Assembly: GCA_963277665.1 (NCBI GenBank)
Contig: OY728137.1
Coordinates: 1,170,710,670-1,170,774,669 of the forward strand
Direction of reading: 5' to 3'
DNA: 64,000 bases
Source of the DNA: Viscum album
Taxonomy: Eukaryota > Streptophyta > Magnoliopsida > Santalales > Viscaceae
Position 1 is the first letter of the stretch, and the number at the start of each line of letters is the position of its first letter. The notes under the pieces were generated by a model. The model made no database searches. It was not told the origin of the DNA and saw only the letters and a list, made by a program, of their open reading frames with translations. Of the stretch, positions 38,321 to 50,680 are shown in pieces. The position numbers and the translations under genes were made by a program.

Positions 38321-38900
38321 CCATGGTTGGGAGGAGGCTTGTTCAGAAGATGACAGAGATGGTGTAGTCGATCCACATGAGATTGATCAGGGATCAGATT
38401 TAGTATAATCTTTATGGGAACCATCAGCATCAGCAGATAGAGTTTGAGGTTACTTATAGGGGTTCTCTAAGAGTTTAACCTCACTTGGGACGTCATTGGT
38501 TGGGTATGTATTTTGAGATAGCTCTGAGGATTGTGGATCCCATTGAGACCATTAGAATACTAGGAAAGGTGGCATATCAATTGTAATTTCCATGTGGTCT
38601 TACTTCTATACATGATTAATTTCATGTCTCCCAACTGAGGAGGCATGTACTAGAAATCTTCAAAGTGATTAGATGAGAGGATATTGATCTTCTGACGAAA
38701 TATACTTTGGTTGTGCAGCTAGTTTAGAATATGGATCTCAAAGAGAAGGTAGTGCATAGTAAAATGATTCTTTTTTCTAAGAACTATGGTAGAAAGGACT
38801 ACATAACCATAATATGGTGATGACATAATTTTTAAAAGATATCAATGGCCTTACCTTTTCATGATTCTAGAAATATATGATATTTCTGGGGGAAAAAGAA
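38321..38900 (+). pseudogene. E5 integrase C-terminus, possible chromodomain, and purine tract
   Basis: FHVSQLRRHV at about 38620 matches the FHVS.LRK.V segment after the GPY/F module. A stretch at 38700-38815 is in the position of a chromodomain but too decayed to assign. GGGGGAAAAAGAA at 38888-38900 is the likely purine tract, 16 bases before the 3' LTR rather than adjacent, so some sequence may have been added. Confidence 0.6.
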
Positions 38901-38916
38901 TTTATTGTGTAGAGAT

Positions 38917-40911
38917 TGTGACACCCCGTTACCCTTTTTTATGTACTCCATTGATTGTGTACTGATGATCATTCTTGTTTGGATGTGTTTATTTGTTTTT
39001 AGGGATGGAGAACAATTTAAGGGATAAATAAACTGTATTTTAGGGATATATGTTTTTTTAATTAATGGTGTCTGGTTAGAATTGTGTTTTCAGATTAGAG
39101 TGTTTCTCCCCATGTTTAGAGAGCATACCATTCCTAATCCTATAGATCCTGTAGTCTAGTAAGGATTTAAAAATCATGTAAGTGGGTTAGATTTTGTGTA
39201 ATAATTATCTAGAAGAAATGATAAGCTAATACTAGGCATGAATTATTTACATGACATATAATAGGTTCATATATTCAAATGGTAAAAAATATATTTTAAT
39301 AAAAAGAAAAAACATTTTTCTATATTTTTAGCATTTAAAAATTATACGATGTATAATGGTATTTCACACCTTGTAATTCTCATGAGTTTTCGGTTTTTGG
39401 GTGTATTATTATTGAATTTCATTTCCTTAAACCATGAAACCTTCATCTCTCAGCCTAGAGCTTACCCTAGGTGATTTTGGGTGATTCCCTCCCTTTCAGA
39501 CCACTTTGATCAGTGATCATTCATTAGGGTTGTTACAGAGTCCTTCTTCATATAATAATTCCTTCCAGTTCATCTTTCCCATGGTTGAAACTTTTAGATT
39601 GCCTATAGTTACATTTCATATTCATGACCATATTGTGTTTTATATTGATTATTTTCCATTTATCATCATTCTTTATCATTGGAAGGATTATCTTATGGAT
39701 TCCAATCAACATTTTCAAAGGATGATAGGTGTATAATGTTTTGAGGATGGTGTTTCTATACAATGGGTTAATTTGATGAATTATTTGTTGTTATTGTATT
39801 TTTTACTTTGGGTTGTTCATCGATTTGATGTGAAAAGTGTTTTTAATGGATTTTTTGGAATGTAAAATGCTTTTAATGTTAATTATTATTGAATAAAATA
39901 TTCATGATTTGGAAAAGGGTTGTCCAACAAAAAATCATATATTCTTGTTATTGAAATTGATTTATAAAATTGTGAGCATGGTTTTGAAATTTATTTTGAT
40001 AATTGGATCATTGGTAACCTCAGGTGCATTAAAAAATGGAAATAGGTATCCACATTGAGAGTGCATAACTAGCAGGTAACCATTAGGATATCGATAGACT
40101 TTAGAAAGACAAAATGCGTGTTGGATCCAATATTATGCATTTTTGTGAACTTGAGTGTCTAGTATGCCTTCTCCCATAGGTTAATTCACAATATGACGTA
40201 CTTTAACATTTTAGGTTATTTATTGTAGGATTTTTTTCATCATATATTGTTTCAAATACGATTTTATGAGTTGTGGTATCTTGTATCTTCCCATTATAGG
40301 TTATTTCATCGAGTTTTGCTTACTTTCTTACCTCTTGATGTATGTATTTTCATTAATATTTTTATTACTTCTACTTTCCATATTTATCATTTCATAATAT
40401 GAAAGGATTTTATTAAATTTATTGGGAATACTATTTAAGAATTAATTGGATTTTTAAGAATTCATGTATAATAATTTTTATAATATAGTACAATTGAATT
40501 ATTTATTTAAGTTATTGTATTGAAAATTTGGTGGTATCTTACTTGTCTTTGTGCTCGCACACTAATTTTTCCTTTGGTAAATAGTATATATTGTTTTGTT
40601 GGATCCATGTAATGGGAAGGAGATCATGTAAAATGTTATCTTCTCTTTTGGTCTCTTCCATCAGTTCAGGTTATTTTAGAGGTGATTATTGGTTACATGG
40701 AGACTTGTGTGTCTCTATTTATTTATTATTTTGGGTTTAGAAACATTGGACTGGATTTATTGATCTGGTTATATCTTTTTATTATGCTTAGTAATATAGT
40801 TCAATGTCTTTTTTCTCTATATTCAAGACTTATTATGTTTTCATACATCTCCCCACCTTATGATGAATGACTCGGATGTATGGTTTTGTTGATCATGGAT
40901 GGTCTATTATA
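38917..40911 (+). repeat. E5 3' LTR
   Basis: Starts TGTGACACCCCGTTACCC and ends about 40911 at CTATTATA, corresponding to CTATTACA in the 5' LTR. The right end could instead be 40919 (TTTTACA). Small frames at 39506-39763 and 40682-40870 lie in the LTR and are not genes. Confidence 0.8.
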
Positions 40912-41365
40912 ATTTTACAACTCTATCCTTATATCATTATCACCGATTAAATTCAATTATAAATTCCTATGTTTACCCTTACTGAGTATTTGGGACCACC
41001 CTTGATATGTTTCATTTTCCCCGGGTAAAAAATAATTATGATATGTGATTTTAATCTTGAATGGTTTTATATATTAAAATTTTAATTGTAGTTGTTGGAG
41101 ATTAAATATGGAATATGAAAATTTGAGAATATTTGGATAATACTCTCTTGATTCTATCAGTGTTTTTTATATAAGAGTTGGGCCTATTTATATAAAACAC
41201 TAAACAAAAAAATGTTCATTTAAATGTAATAGATCCAATATTTCTGTTTAATATTTGTATGATTTGGATGGAAAAAATTGGGTCACATTTATCAGTATTA
41301 AATATAAAAATGTATTTTTTATGTTTTCAACACTGGATGCTTGAATGTGTGTTGAAGGTTGTTAT
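40912..41365 (+). repeat. LARD-2 5' LTR, fragment 3 (its right end)
   Basis: Aligns with the last 470 bases of the 3' LTR (48400-48867): shared TATGGAATATGAAAA, GAGTGTTATATATA-like and GGGTCACA.TTATCA words, then TTCAACACTRGAT and GTTGTTA at the end. A primer site follows. Confidence 0.75.
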
Positions 41366-42821
41366 TGTTGGTTTTAGAGAAAAAAAGTGATTCTAATATT
41401 TGGGAACTCTCACTTGTGAACACTATGTGAAGAATGACTCTCCACTAATGGGTTTCATGTGGAAATGATTTCAACTGAGGATGCTGGAAAGAGTCTTTCA
41501 CTTGAGGTGTAACCACCCACTATGGTCTTTGATCAATATCAATTGTATCCCACTGTTTATACGACTAGACTACTATAGTTGGTTTCATAGTAGGGTTTAT
41601 AAAACATTATAGATGAGGATGATTTAATGGGGAGGGGGGTTATTGTTTTTTAAGGAGTCAGTTCTAGATGTATATGATTAATTTTGACCATAAGTTAATT
41701 ATTATGGACACCCCCTTTGAGGTTTTAAGTAATGGAATTCTAAAATTACTATTTCTATTTTGGGAGATGTATTAATAGTATGAGGTATATATAACCCTTA
41801 GTTTTAACATGATGTATTATTTCATGATAAAATATTGAATTATTTTTTTAAAGTATATATAACTGTAAAAGGGATTTATCTTGAGTTAGGTTATTTGTGG
41901 AAATTATTACTATATCCTTGAGATTATTTGATGAGTGTATGTATATTTTTGGAATGAGACATTAAGAGTGGTTTTTGTTATTTGGAGATAAAGGATAATT
42001 TTTTTTGGAAGAATAGGTGATCGAATAATTCATATCTTTGGGTTTCAATCCTAGTGTAGAATATTTTGATGAACTTTAAGGATATTTATTTAGTGAATGA
42101 TCAATGTTTAACATTGGATGTTATTATTATGTCTTTAGGGATTAATTTAGTATTTATTTATATGGGGTTTTATTCATTTTGGGAATTATGTTATCATATT
42201 CCAGAACTTTTTTGAATAATTTATAATTTAAAGTTGAATTAGATGTTATCATCTTGTTGATTATGTAATCTTTTAATGTAATTTTTTCCTAAGGTGTAAA
42301 AAATTCATCTTGAATACTCATTGCTTGTAGAAAAATATGAGATTATGGTTGAAATTGATTATAGGATGAAATTATAAATACAAACTAAATATTTTTTCTT
42401 TTTATTTTAAAATAGATGATAAATGAATTGTATAATTATAGGGAAATGATCTTTAAATAAAAACTTTTATCATATTACTTTTATTTTTGAAGAATTTATG
42501 GTGTCCTCTCCCATAAAGAAATTATGATTTTATTGTCATTAAATTTTTTATGACCATAAAATTTATAACTTTTTATCATTAAATTGGCATTAGATTTTTC
42601 TTCCATTTCAAAATATTCAATTCACCATAACATTATCCTATTTATAATCTATGCTTTGTGTTATTACATATTACATTTGTATTTTCATCTCCCTCTTTTA
42701 AGACAATGTTTTATGAACCATTTTTATGTGGGATTCCACAAATGAATTTTCCATGGGAAAATCTAGGATTACTATGAAAAAGTAAAAAATTTTAGAGAAC
42801 AATTTATGAAAATTGGGAGAA
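41366..42821 (+). other. LARD-2 internal region, non-coding
   Basis: 1456 bp with no frame of note. The segment 41860-42345 resembles LARD-1 3840-4340. A weak purine stretch (AAAATTGGGAGAA, 42810-42821) precedes the 3' LTR. Even the short gag-like start seen in LARD-1 is not recognisable here. Confidence 0.7.
41369..41379 (+). other. LARD-2 primer-binding site
   Basis: TGGTTTTAGAG matches the tRNA-Met site TGGTATCAGAG at nine of eleven bases and lies just after the LTR end, as in LARD-1. Confidence 0.65.
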
Positions 42822-44538
42822 TGTAATATCCCATGGTTTTAAACAAATCACTATGTTCTATGGCACGTACAACACTGAAGAAGGAATATAATTATTTAAA
42901 TATGACCACTATAACAAAGGAATTAAATTTTTGATAATGAATAAAACAAACTAATTTATGAAATATATATATTTTTATACTAAATATAAATTTATTGATT
43001 AATACTTAAGAAATAATAACTCAATTTTTTAGGGATATTTTTTTTCTTCCAAAAATATTCTTAAAGTTTTATTGTAATAAAACATTATAATCAATTTTAT
43101 GATGGTTTTGACATATTAAATGATAAAATGAAATTATCTTATGAATTTAACCTGTAAATATAATATAAATATTATTTTTTTAACAAATATATGAAAATAT
43201 TGATTTCACAATGAATATAAAATAAAAGTAATTTTATAGAAAATTTTGTTTTATTTTTAGGCATTTAAAAAGTAAATTTCTATTATGGGTTGGATTTAAA
43301 ATTTATTGATTTTATTTTTATTTTAAAGATTCACATTATTGGTTTGAAGTTATTTTTATACTTTAATTTTTTATAAAAATATTTTATAAATAAGAACGAT
43401 TTTTTCTAAAAAACTACTTTTGGGGGATTTTTTAGTTTAATTTTTAACTAAATTATACCACTTCATTGTTTAGAATATCTAAATATGGATTTCATATTTT
43501 GAATCAGGAAGAATAAATTTGGTAATTCAGGTCCATTTATTTTAATTCATTTTGAATTATAACCCTAATAAATTTATATAAACTTATTAAGTGTAATTTG
43601 GGTAATTAACATCCATAATATTATGATGAGGTCTCAATAATGACCCTAAAACATTAATTAATTATATTATAGGAATATAAACCATACATTAACACCCAAA
43701 TGTATATTATATGTCTTTTTTTTATTATTTGACAATATTTTAACCTTTATGTTATTTTATATATAGAAAAGTAAAAAATTTCAATCTCTTTATTTAATTA
43801 TCTCTAAATTTTTTGCATAGAGAAAAAATTAAGGAAAATTATTTTTATAAATGTTAAATTTAAATATAAATATAAATATTTTTTATGATTATGTTTTATT
43901 TATAGAAAATTGTGATGAAATAATTACTTTATGAGTTTACACAATTCTGGCATAGTAATTATTCAATTAACATAAATTTAAAATAAATGAATTCTAAAAT
44001 ATAAAAGGTGATATAGAATGAAGTAATAAATTTTTCCCAATATTTTGGAATATATATATTAAATATTATGGATAGCTTAATTAATTATATTATAATTCTC
44101 TTACTTTTTAGTTTTTTTAAATTTAAATTAGTTGAATAGTTCAAAAAATTACATGAATGAATTTTTATAAAAAATAATATTTTATTAAAATATTTAATAT
44201 ACCTAAAAATACAATATTTTCCCAAATTAATTAGTATAAGGATAATAATTTCATCCTTGTTTCGTTTATGGGATAATTCCCCTTTTATAGTACATATATT
44301 CACCTTTAGATATTGAAAATTTTATTATCATGATAATCATCAAAAAGGGTTGACACCATTTAAAATAAAAATATAATGAAAAAAATCATATATAAACAAG
44401 TATAATTTTATATTATGTTATTGTTTTGACTAATCCTAATAACATTTTTTAATAATATTTTTTATCCATTTTAACATGAAAATTAATTTATATTTATTTA
44501 ATTCTTAAGGAAATTCAAAAAGATATTCTCCCCTCTCT

Positions 44539-44546
44539 TATAAAAT
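44539..44546 (+). promoter_or_regulatory. Probable LARD-2 LTR TATA box
   Basis: TATAAAAT follows CCCCTCTCT, 1717 bp into the LTR, the counterpart of the LARD-1 box at 6375. The strength of the call comes from that shared context rather than the motif, which is common in AT-rich DNA. Confidence 0.5.
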
Positions 44547-47230
44547 AGAACCTCATATCCTATTTAATTCATACATAAAATACCAATTGGATCCGAAAAA
44601 AGACTCCCATGATCCTTTATAATAGAATAATCTAAATTCTATAGGTCCTTTTTGGTAAAAAAAAAATAACAACTATAGTGGGATTAAGGAGTAAAGGAGT
44701 AGAGATTTTCTCGAAGAAGTGGAAGAAATTGTAACATGGAAATTTCATTTTATTACTTCTTCATAATACTTAAATATTTTCCAAACATTATGAAACAATA
44801 AAAATTTTATCTTAAATATAATGTGATTTTATTATGTTTGTCTCATAACCTACATCCATCTCTAACTCTTAACAAAATGGAAAATAATTTATCATTCATG
44901 TGAATGGAGGACTACTATCTCGCAGACCGATGTAATTAATTTTCCATAAACACATATCATATATTGATATAATTTTTGATTTATTGTGTGTGTATATATA
45001 TGATATTAATTACGTATTTTTTATTCCCTATAATTAATAAATCATCTATTTTGTTAACATTTTGTACACTAATATATAACAACATTGTTCTTTTGTATAT
45101 GTGGACACAACCTCCACCTAGAGATATTATTTTTTTCATCACCATATAAAATAGATGAAAAATATATCTTCATTTAAAGAAATAATATGTTATTTTTTAT
45201 GATAATAAATCTATAAAAATAAAAGAAATGTTTCCTTTTTTCCATAACGATCATTGAAAAACTGAAATCTTACTTATGCATATATAACACCAATCATCTC
45301 CATGATTGTATCATAGTTAATATTTCATAACCATCAGTTATGATTGGTAGTAAAAGTATAATTTTTTTTATAAAATATATAATTATGTTGTGATTGTTAT
45401 TTCTAGAACTTTGAAATAATGAACCATTTGACCACAGTCAACACATCCAAGTTGTTTTGAAATTATTTTCCAAACGTTTTCAATGTAACTGATGTGGACT
45501 TACCTGAATATGCAATTAAATATTTTATTAAGAAAAATTAAATATTTTTTAAGATAATATATTAATCCTTGAAAATGTTCATAATAAATCAAATATTTTA
45601 TATGAGTTTATCATAAAGTTTTTAAAGGACATATATAACATGTTTGGAATCAAGGTATGTGATTTGATCTCAATTTTCATTAATTGAGTCTTATATTATT
45701 TGTATGCACATAATATTCATTAAAATTTGTATATATTGTCTCTTTTACAAGTTATATAACTAAAAATTAACAATTCAGTGTATTTTTCATTTCAATTCAA
45801 ATTATTTCATCCAAGTGAATTTGACTTGAAAGTGACCTAGTTGTAAGGTTTTCTAATCGCAATTTTATTTCAGTAGCTTATATTACTTATTATTTTTATT
45901 ATATAATTCCATGATTATAGTGAAATTATCATTGGTTTATTTATATTTTAAATACACCTATATTTTTTGGATTTACTTTTGTTTCACATAATCTCTGCAT
46001 TTATTAATTCCCAATTCAATGATATGATCTTTGTTAGGGTTAAGAATCGTAAAATCCATTTTGTTGGGACAACCATTTATAATATGAAGTTATATTAATT
46101 TATGATATGTACTTACTTCCAATTTTATGTTTTATATTATGAATATATAAATTTTCATAATATTCGATATTTTATTTTATGTTATTCTTTTAGGGGCTCC
46201 TGATTGAAATATTACCAAAGTAGAAAGGATTTTAGTTTTAATCTACTTTATTTATATGATATTTTATATTTATGGTTCTCTTAGTTGGAATCATATGATA
46301 TTATTATCTTGAACCACATATCTTTTGTTTCAAATAAGGTTATGCATTTTTTACACACTACCGTGTTGATTGCATAAGGATCAATAATGTTGATTTTAGG
46401 TGATATCGATCTTTTATATTCTTTTAGATATATAGTCATTATATTCTATATCGATTTCTTTAATTATTTGCTATAATATTAATTTAATAACAAAAATAAT
46501 TTATTAAAGGCTTTTGAAATTCTATTTTACAAAAACTGAAAAGGTTTTAATAGAAAATATCATAAACGTTTTTGTATTGGACCCCTTTGACTCTTCAATT
46601 TTTTTTAAAAGAATGTATATTTTTTAAATTAATAAAATGAATTTATTTTGGAATTGAAATGAATCTTATTTAAATTTAATATTCCATTATAATAATCCAT
46701 AGATCTTTTAAACGAAAATAACTTTCATAATATTTTTTTTTAAAATTTTCATTTTTAAAATTAATTTTCAAACTAGAAATGGAGTAATCTTCATGAATGC
46801 TTTTATTGATATTTTTATATTTTTTTTAGTCATATATGACATAAAACCGTTATTTTACATTTAATACACTATTTATATTTTGTATTTATACCATATTATT
46901 TCATTCTATAGATGGATTGTGATTGTTTCATAGATATTTTCACGGACCCCATTTCGTTTCAATGAGTTAATCATTTTATTGAAAAATTATGAATGTTTCA
47001 AGGAGTTTTATGGTTAAATGAAAGTTGTATGTACATTATTTATGTTTTTGATCCTGAGTATTGTTATAATGATTGGAGGGTTCTTTATAAACCAATGATG
47101 GTAGGTTCATTGATAAACCATGGATAGCGGTTAAATTAGAAATGAAATACCGGTGGTTCTATTATAAACCATGTATGGGTGGTTACATTATAACCAAAGA
47201 TTGGTGGGTCTGTGATATCTCTCCAAATAA

Positions 47231-47707
47231 TTGGGTTTGGAAGTTGATTATAAGGATACTAAAGTTTTAAGAAGTCTATATGTGTTATATTATGATAATA
47301 ATCCTATGTCAGATGATACCCATGTACCCTCTTTCATTCACTTTTTGATTTTGGGTTTTCTGCTGTTCGTGAGTTTTTGTGGTGATGCTCTTATGGTGTT
47401 AACCACTATGATTTTAGGAGCTTGTATTCGAGGACCTGAGGTGGGCACAATTCAATTTTATTCAGGCCGAAGAATCCATCTGGCTTCATGAGAGTATAAG
47501 GTGATTTCAACTTCCATTGAATCGATTCACGGATTTCGCAATTGTGCCAAGATCATGGACTCATTGAGATTCAATTTTGTTTTTCATGATGATCAATTTC
47601 GTGCTCGTGGTGTTTTTTATACAATAATGAGTTTGGATTTTGTTGAATTAAATAGAGATGCTGACATTCGGTTTGTTGGCTGTGTATCCTGTGAAGCTTC
47701 TTATTGA
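47231..47707 (+). pseudogene. Unrecognised coding-like frame, one internal stop
   Basis: A single frame runs from 47231 to 47707 (159 codons) with one TGA at 47489 inside DNA where open frames of this size are rare. The first part has a hydrophobic stretch (FIHFLILGFLLFVSFCGDALMVL) split here as FIHFLILGFLLF then VSFCGDALMVL, which could be a membrane segment. The second part is mixed (FRNCAKIMDSLRFNFVFHDD, VELNRDADIRFVGCVSC). I do not recognise a family. The first 70 bases lie in LTR sequence, so the ATG at 47231 is not the true start. It may be a captured gene fragment, a piece of an unknown element, or chance. Confidence 0.35.
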
Positions 47708-48290
47708 TTCTGTTTTAATGGATTGAATTTAGTGGTAAAGATGTCACGGAACATTGGTTATGGTGGTCAGGTTCTATGGATGTATATGTGTTGTTCTCGA
47801 TATTGTAGATAGGATTTCTGTGTTGCACCATTCCATGGATCCAAAGCACTGGTATTGATTTAAGTTTGAGCGATATCAAGACTGAATTTCATATTGATCA
47901 TGGTTTTTACAACAGGAGGGTATAGGTGTATCATTTAGAATTAGATTTTGGATGGATTTTACTAGACATTCTACATGGAAATGTGTCAGACGAGGATTAG
48001 GTAAGTTGTTTTCATCATGCATGACTATTTGGATTTGGATGTTTGAGAGGGTATGACTCAGCCATCGGTACAAGACCCATGCACCTGCACGGGACAACAA
48101 GCTGAACAGTCATGCAATGATGGCGGACTTTCATAATGATATTGATACTGGGGAGGGGTATTTCCAAGTAGTATTGTTCTGGGTTTTGTCCTTTGAGTTA
48201 TGTTGATGTACTTACTTCCTTGAAGTCATGTGAGGTTTCTCTCATTTTCTTTAAAATGGGGTTTATCCAAAATTTAATAAAAATTTAGGC
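47300..48290. other. Unexplained GC-richer insertion in LARD-2 3' LTR
   Basis: The 5' LTR fragment 30985-32024 lacks any counterpart to this roughly 0.9-1.0 kb. Base composition is visibly less AT-rich than the surrounding LTR. It contains a long open plus-strand frame (see 47231-47707) and a minus-strand frame at 47876-48100. The right end lies near a small GGCCTTCGGGCC palindrome (48289-48300). I see no terminal inverted repeats, no poly-A tail and no retrotransposon motif, so the source is unknown; boundaries are uncertain by tens of bases. It could alternatively have been lost from the 5' LTR. Confidence 0.5.
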
Positions 48291-48867
48291 CTTCGGGCCA
48301 TTCAGTCAATATTGATACTCTAGAATTTGTTATAAGATTTTTCCTTATTTCATTATTGTTTAATGATGAAATAATGAGTATGAATTCGATTATGTTACAA
48401 TCATTCACTTTTACTATTTCACCATATGTTTATAAACATCTTATTGTCATAAATGAATCTCAACATAAATTCTTATTCTTATTGTGACATAGAACTTCAT
48501 ATCACCATTTTTATTTAATTTTAAACATGTTATAATGAATAATGATAAATAATTTTAGTCTATAAAAGATTAATATGTGAATAATTTTATGGGAAATAAT
48601 GAAGTCATAATATGGAATATGAAAAATTGAATACAGTTGGAATGATAATATCTTAATATGATGAGTGTTATATATATGAGATTATATCCTAATTCTCTAA
48701 AATAATAATACTAAAATTTCCATGGAAATTTATGTGATATAATATTTTCTTTTTATGAATTTAATTTTTGGATGAAACAAATTGGGTCACAATTATCAAT
48801 ATCATTGAAAAAATTTAATGCTTATGTTCAACACTAGATATGGGTGTGTGGGATCAGGGTTGTTACA

Positions 48868-50680
48868 CCGATCAACTTAGGAATCACCACTCGAAATCTA
48901 TGTGAAATTTCCCAACATAATGGAAAATATAGGGAAAAAACAATTTGATAGGAGGGGAGAAGAATAAATTAAATTTCTATATAATAACTCACAAAACCAC
49001 TCCATAAAATAAAGAATTGGTAAAGGGGACGTGGAAGGTGGAATGACCAAAATATCCTCATCCCAACACCCATATCCCCCAAAGACCACCCATTAACATA
49101 GTAAATATGGAATGTCACTTATTAAAAAACACAATCATTCCTAATTCACCGCATAACTAAGAGGTTCTTTGCATGAATCCCACTATAGCATGATTTCCAA
49201 GTAGTTGTAAAAGGAATTTGTAGAGATTGATCTTATAAAAAAGGCCCTTTTAACTGAAATTATCCCATAAAATCTGATTCAACGTGGATAATTACCTTAA
49301 TGATGAAAACCCAGTTAGTAGTTGGGAAATCCTATATGAAAAATATGTTCATTGTGTGAACTACATTGTTAATGGTGTGATAAACTATTCAATTCTTAAA
49401 TTTATCATCTATCCACAAAAAACCTTTGTGGTTCTTCTTAGAGCATATAAAACAAAAAAAATTTGTTGTTCCTCATAAAAATAATCTATATCTTATGTTT
49501 TATCACTAATATTCATGATATGAATCCTAAATCCTAGAAAAAAAATCCCGATTTAGATTAATATTTTAAGTGCTATTTAAAAATTATGACTCATAAGTCT
49601 ACGATTCCTTATAATAAATGGGTTATAAATATATAATATCCATTATATTCTTTGTAATAACCTTCTAATTATAATTTATTTGATTAAGGATATATTTTAT
49701 TAGAATCCAAGCATTATAAATATGCTTATAAACACCAAGTCCACATAAACATTAAATATAGATGCCTCCCAATCCGTAAATCATATAACATATTGATGAA
49801 TGTTTAAATATATCACAAAAAAATAATAAATAACCAATTTCCAAATCATATATATTAAACTACATTGGAACATTACACTAAATATTTACTTATCCACTTC
49901 TAATTGGATCAATTCGTATTCTCAGAAACACCATTCCATTTTTGTTTTCTTTTAGGAGTTAGTTGTGACTAAATTAAATAATATATCCAATGATTTGTAT
50001 ATTCCTAGCTCAGTTATTGACCACTACTATTTGGTAAATGTTTCTATACATATTTATATGTTGATTTTATACTTCACTTAAGAACACATTTAACTTTTCA
50101 AAGGTATACAACATGTGTCTTATAAAAAACATATGGCCACACTGGTTGAAATTACCATATTTTTTTGAATTATTTAGAACCACCACTTGATTATATACAA
50201 TTTAACACACATAAAAAACTATGTATATGATCCAATATTCCACTATCGCTCTCTCATATTCTACTAAATGATTTTTTGGTCATTTTTACAATAAAAAATG
50301 ATTTACAATTATAAAAAAAATCATAATTAGGTGAGTTTAATAAAAATTTTTTGCAATATGATGATATGTTTTTCATTTATATTCCCTTGGTGATAATGAA
50401 AAAGATAAGTGCTGTTAATATCAACATTGAAATTAATATCTTGAATTTTTTAGGTTTTATTATCTATGTCTATAATGTATAAACCATTGACCATATTTCT
50501 AATGACATAAAAAATTGCATTAATAGATATATGACAACTCTTTCTCCAAATTATGAGTAATTTTTTTTTCTTATTCAGTCATGATATATTAATGAAATTT
50601 ATTTTTATGGATAAAACATAATAAAAATTTTATGATTCAATAATTTATCCAGTTAGTTGACATTGAATATGAGTAACAAA
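48868..50680. other. Unassigned AT-rich stretch right of LARD-2
   Basis: No gene or repeat partner within the window. The frames 48898-49089 and 49284-49478 have no recognisable domain. If the LTR suggested at 50830-51938 is real, this would be the decayed interior of a minus-strand element into which LARD-2 inserted, but I could not find convincing gag or pol residues. Confidence 0.4.

Larger units (their letters stand above)
32025..40911 (+). mobile_element. E5: decayed Ty3/gypsy element, plus strand
   Basis: LTRs at 32025-34014 and 38917-40911 (1990 and 1995 bp, visibly related but strongly diverged) flank a 4.9 kb interior in Ty3/gypsy order: primer site, gag, protease, RT, RNase H, integrase and a possible chromodomain trace. 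All domains are fragmented. It sits in the LARD-2 5' LTR at a point matching about 48400 in the 3' LTR, where GATTATGTTACA is uninterrupted. LTR divergence suggests it is among the older insertions. Confidence 0.85.
9838..48867 (+). mobile_element. LARD-2: long-LTR non-coding element that hosts LARD-1, E3 (with E4) and E5
   Basis: Its three 5' LTR pieces (9838-11056, 30985-32024, 40912-41365), in order, reproduce 45291-48867 of its 3' LTR apart from an extra 0.9 kb in the latter. The missing 2.5 kb left piece should lie beyond LARD-1, outside the window. Adding the pieces gives an LTR of about 5.2 kb, close to the 5.07 kb of LARD-1. The element thus belongs to the same structural class. The LTR pair is clearly more diverged than that of LARD-1, as expected for the host of the nest. 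Confidence 0.78.
42822..48867 (+). repeat. LARD-2 3' LTR (about 5.1 kb plus a 0.9 kb insertion)
   Basis: Starts TGTAATATCCCATGG and ends GGGTTGTTACA. It is extremely AT-rich in its first 2 kb and has no supported gene there; the minus frame 44085-44303 is chance. It carries diverged 190-200 bp units (near 45647, 45843, 46041) matching those at 10199-10572, and a run of GGTTCTATTATAAACCA-like words at 47080-47210. It is the empty-site reference for the insertions of LARD-1 (about 45290), E3 (about 46500) and E5 (about 48400). Confidence 0.78.
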
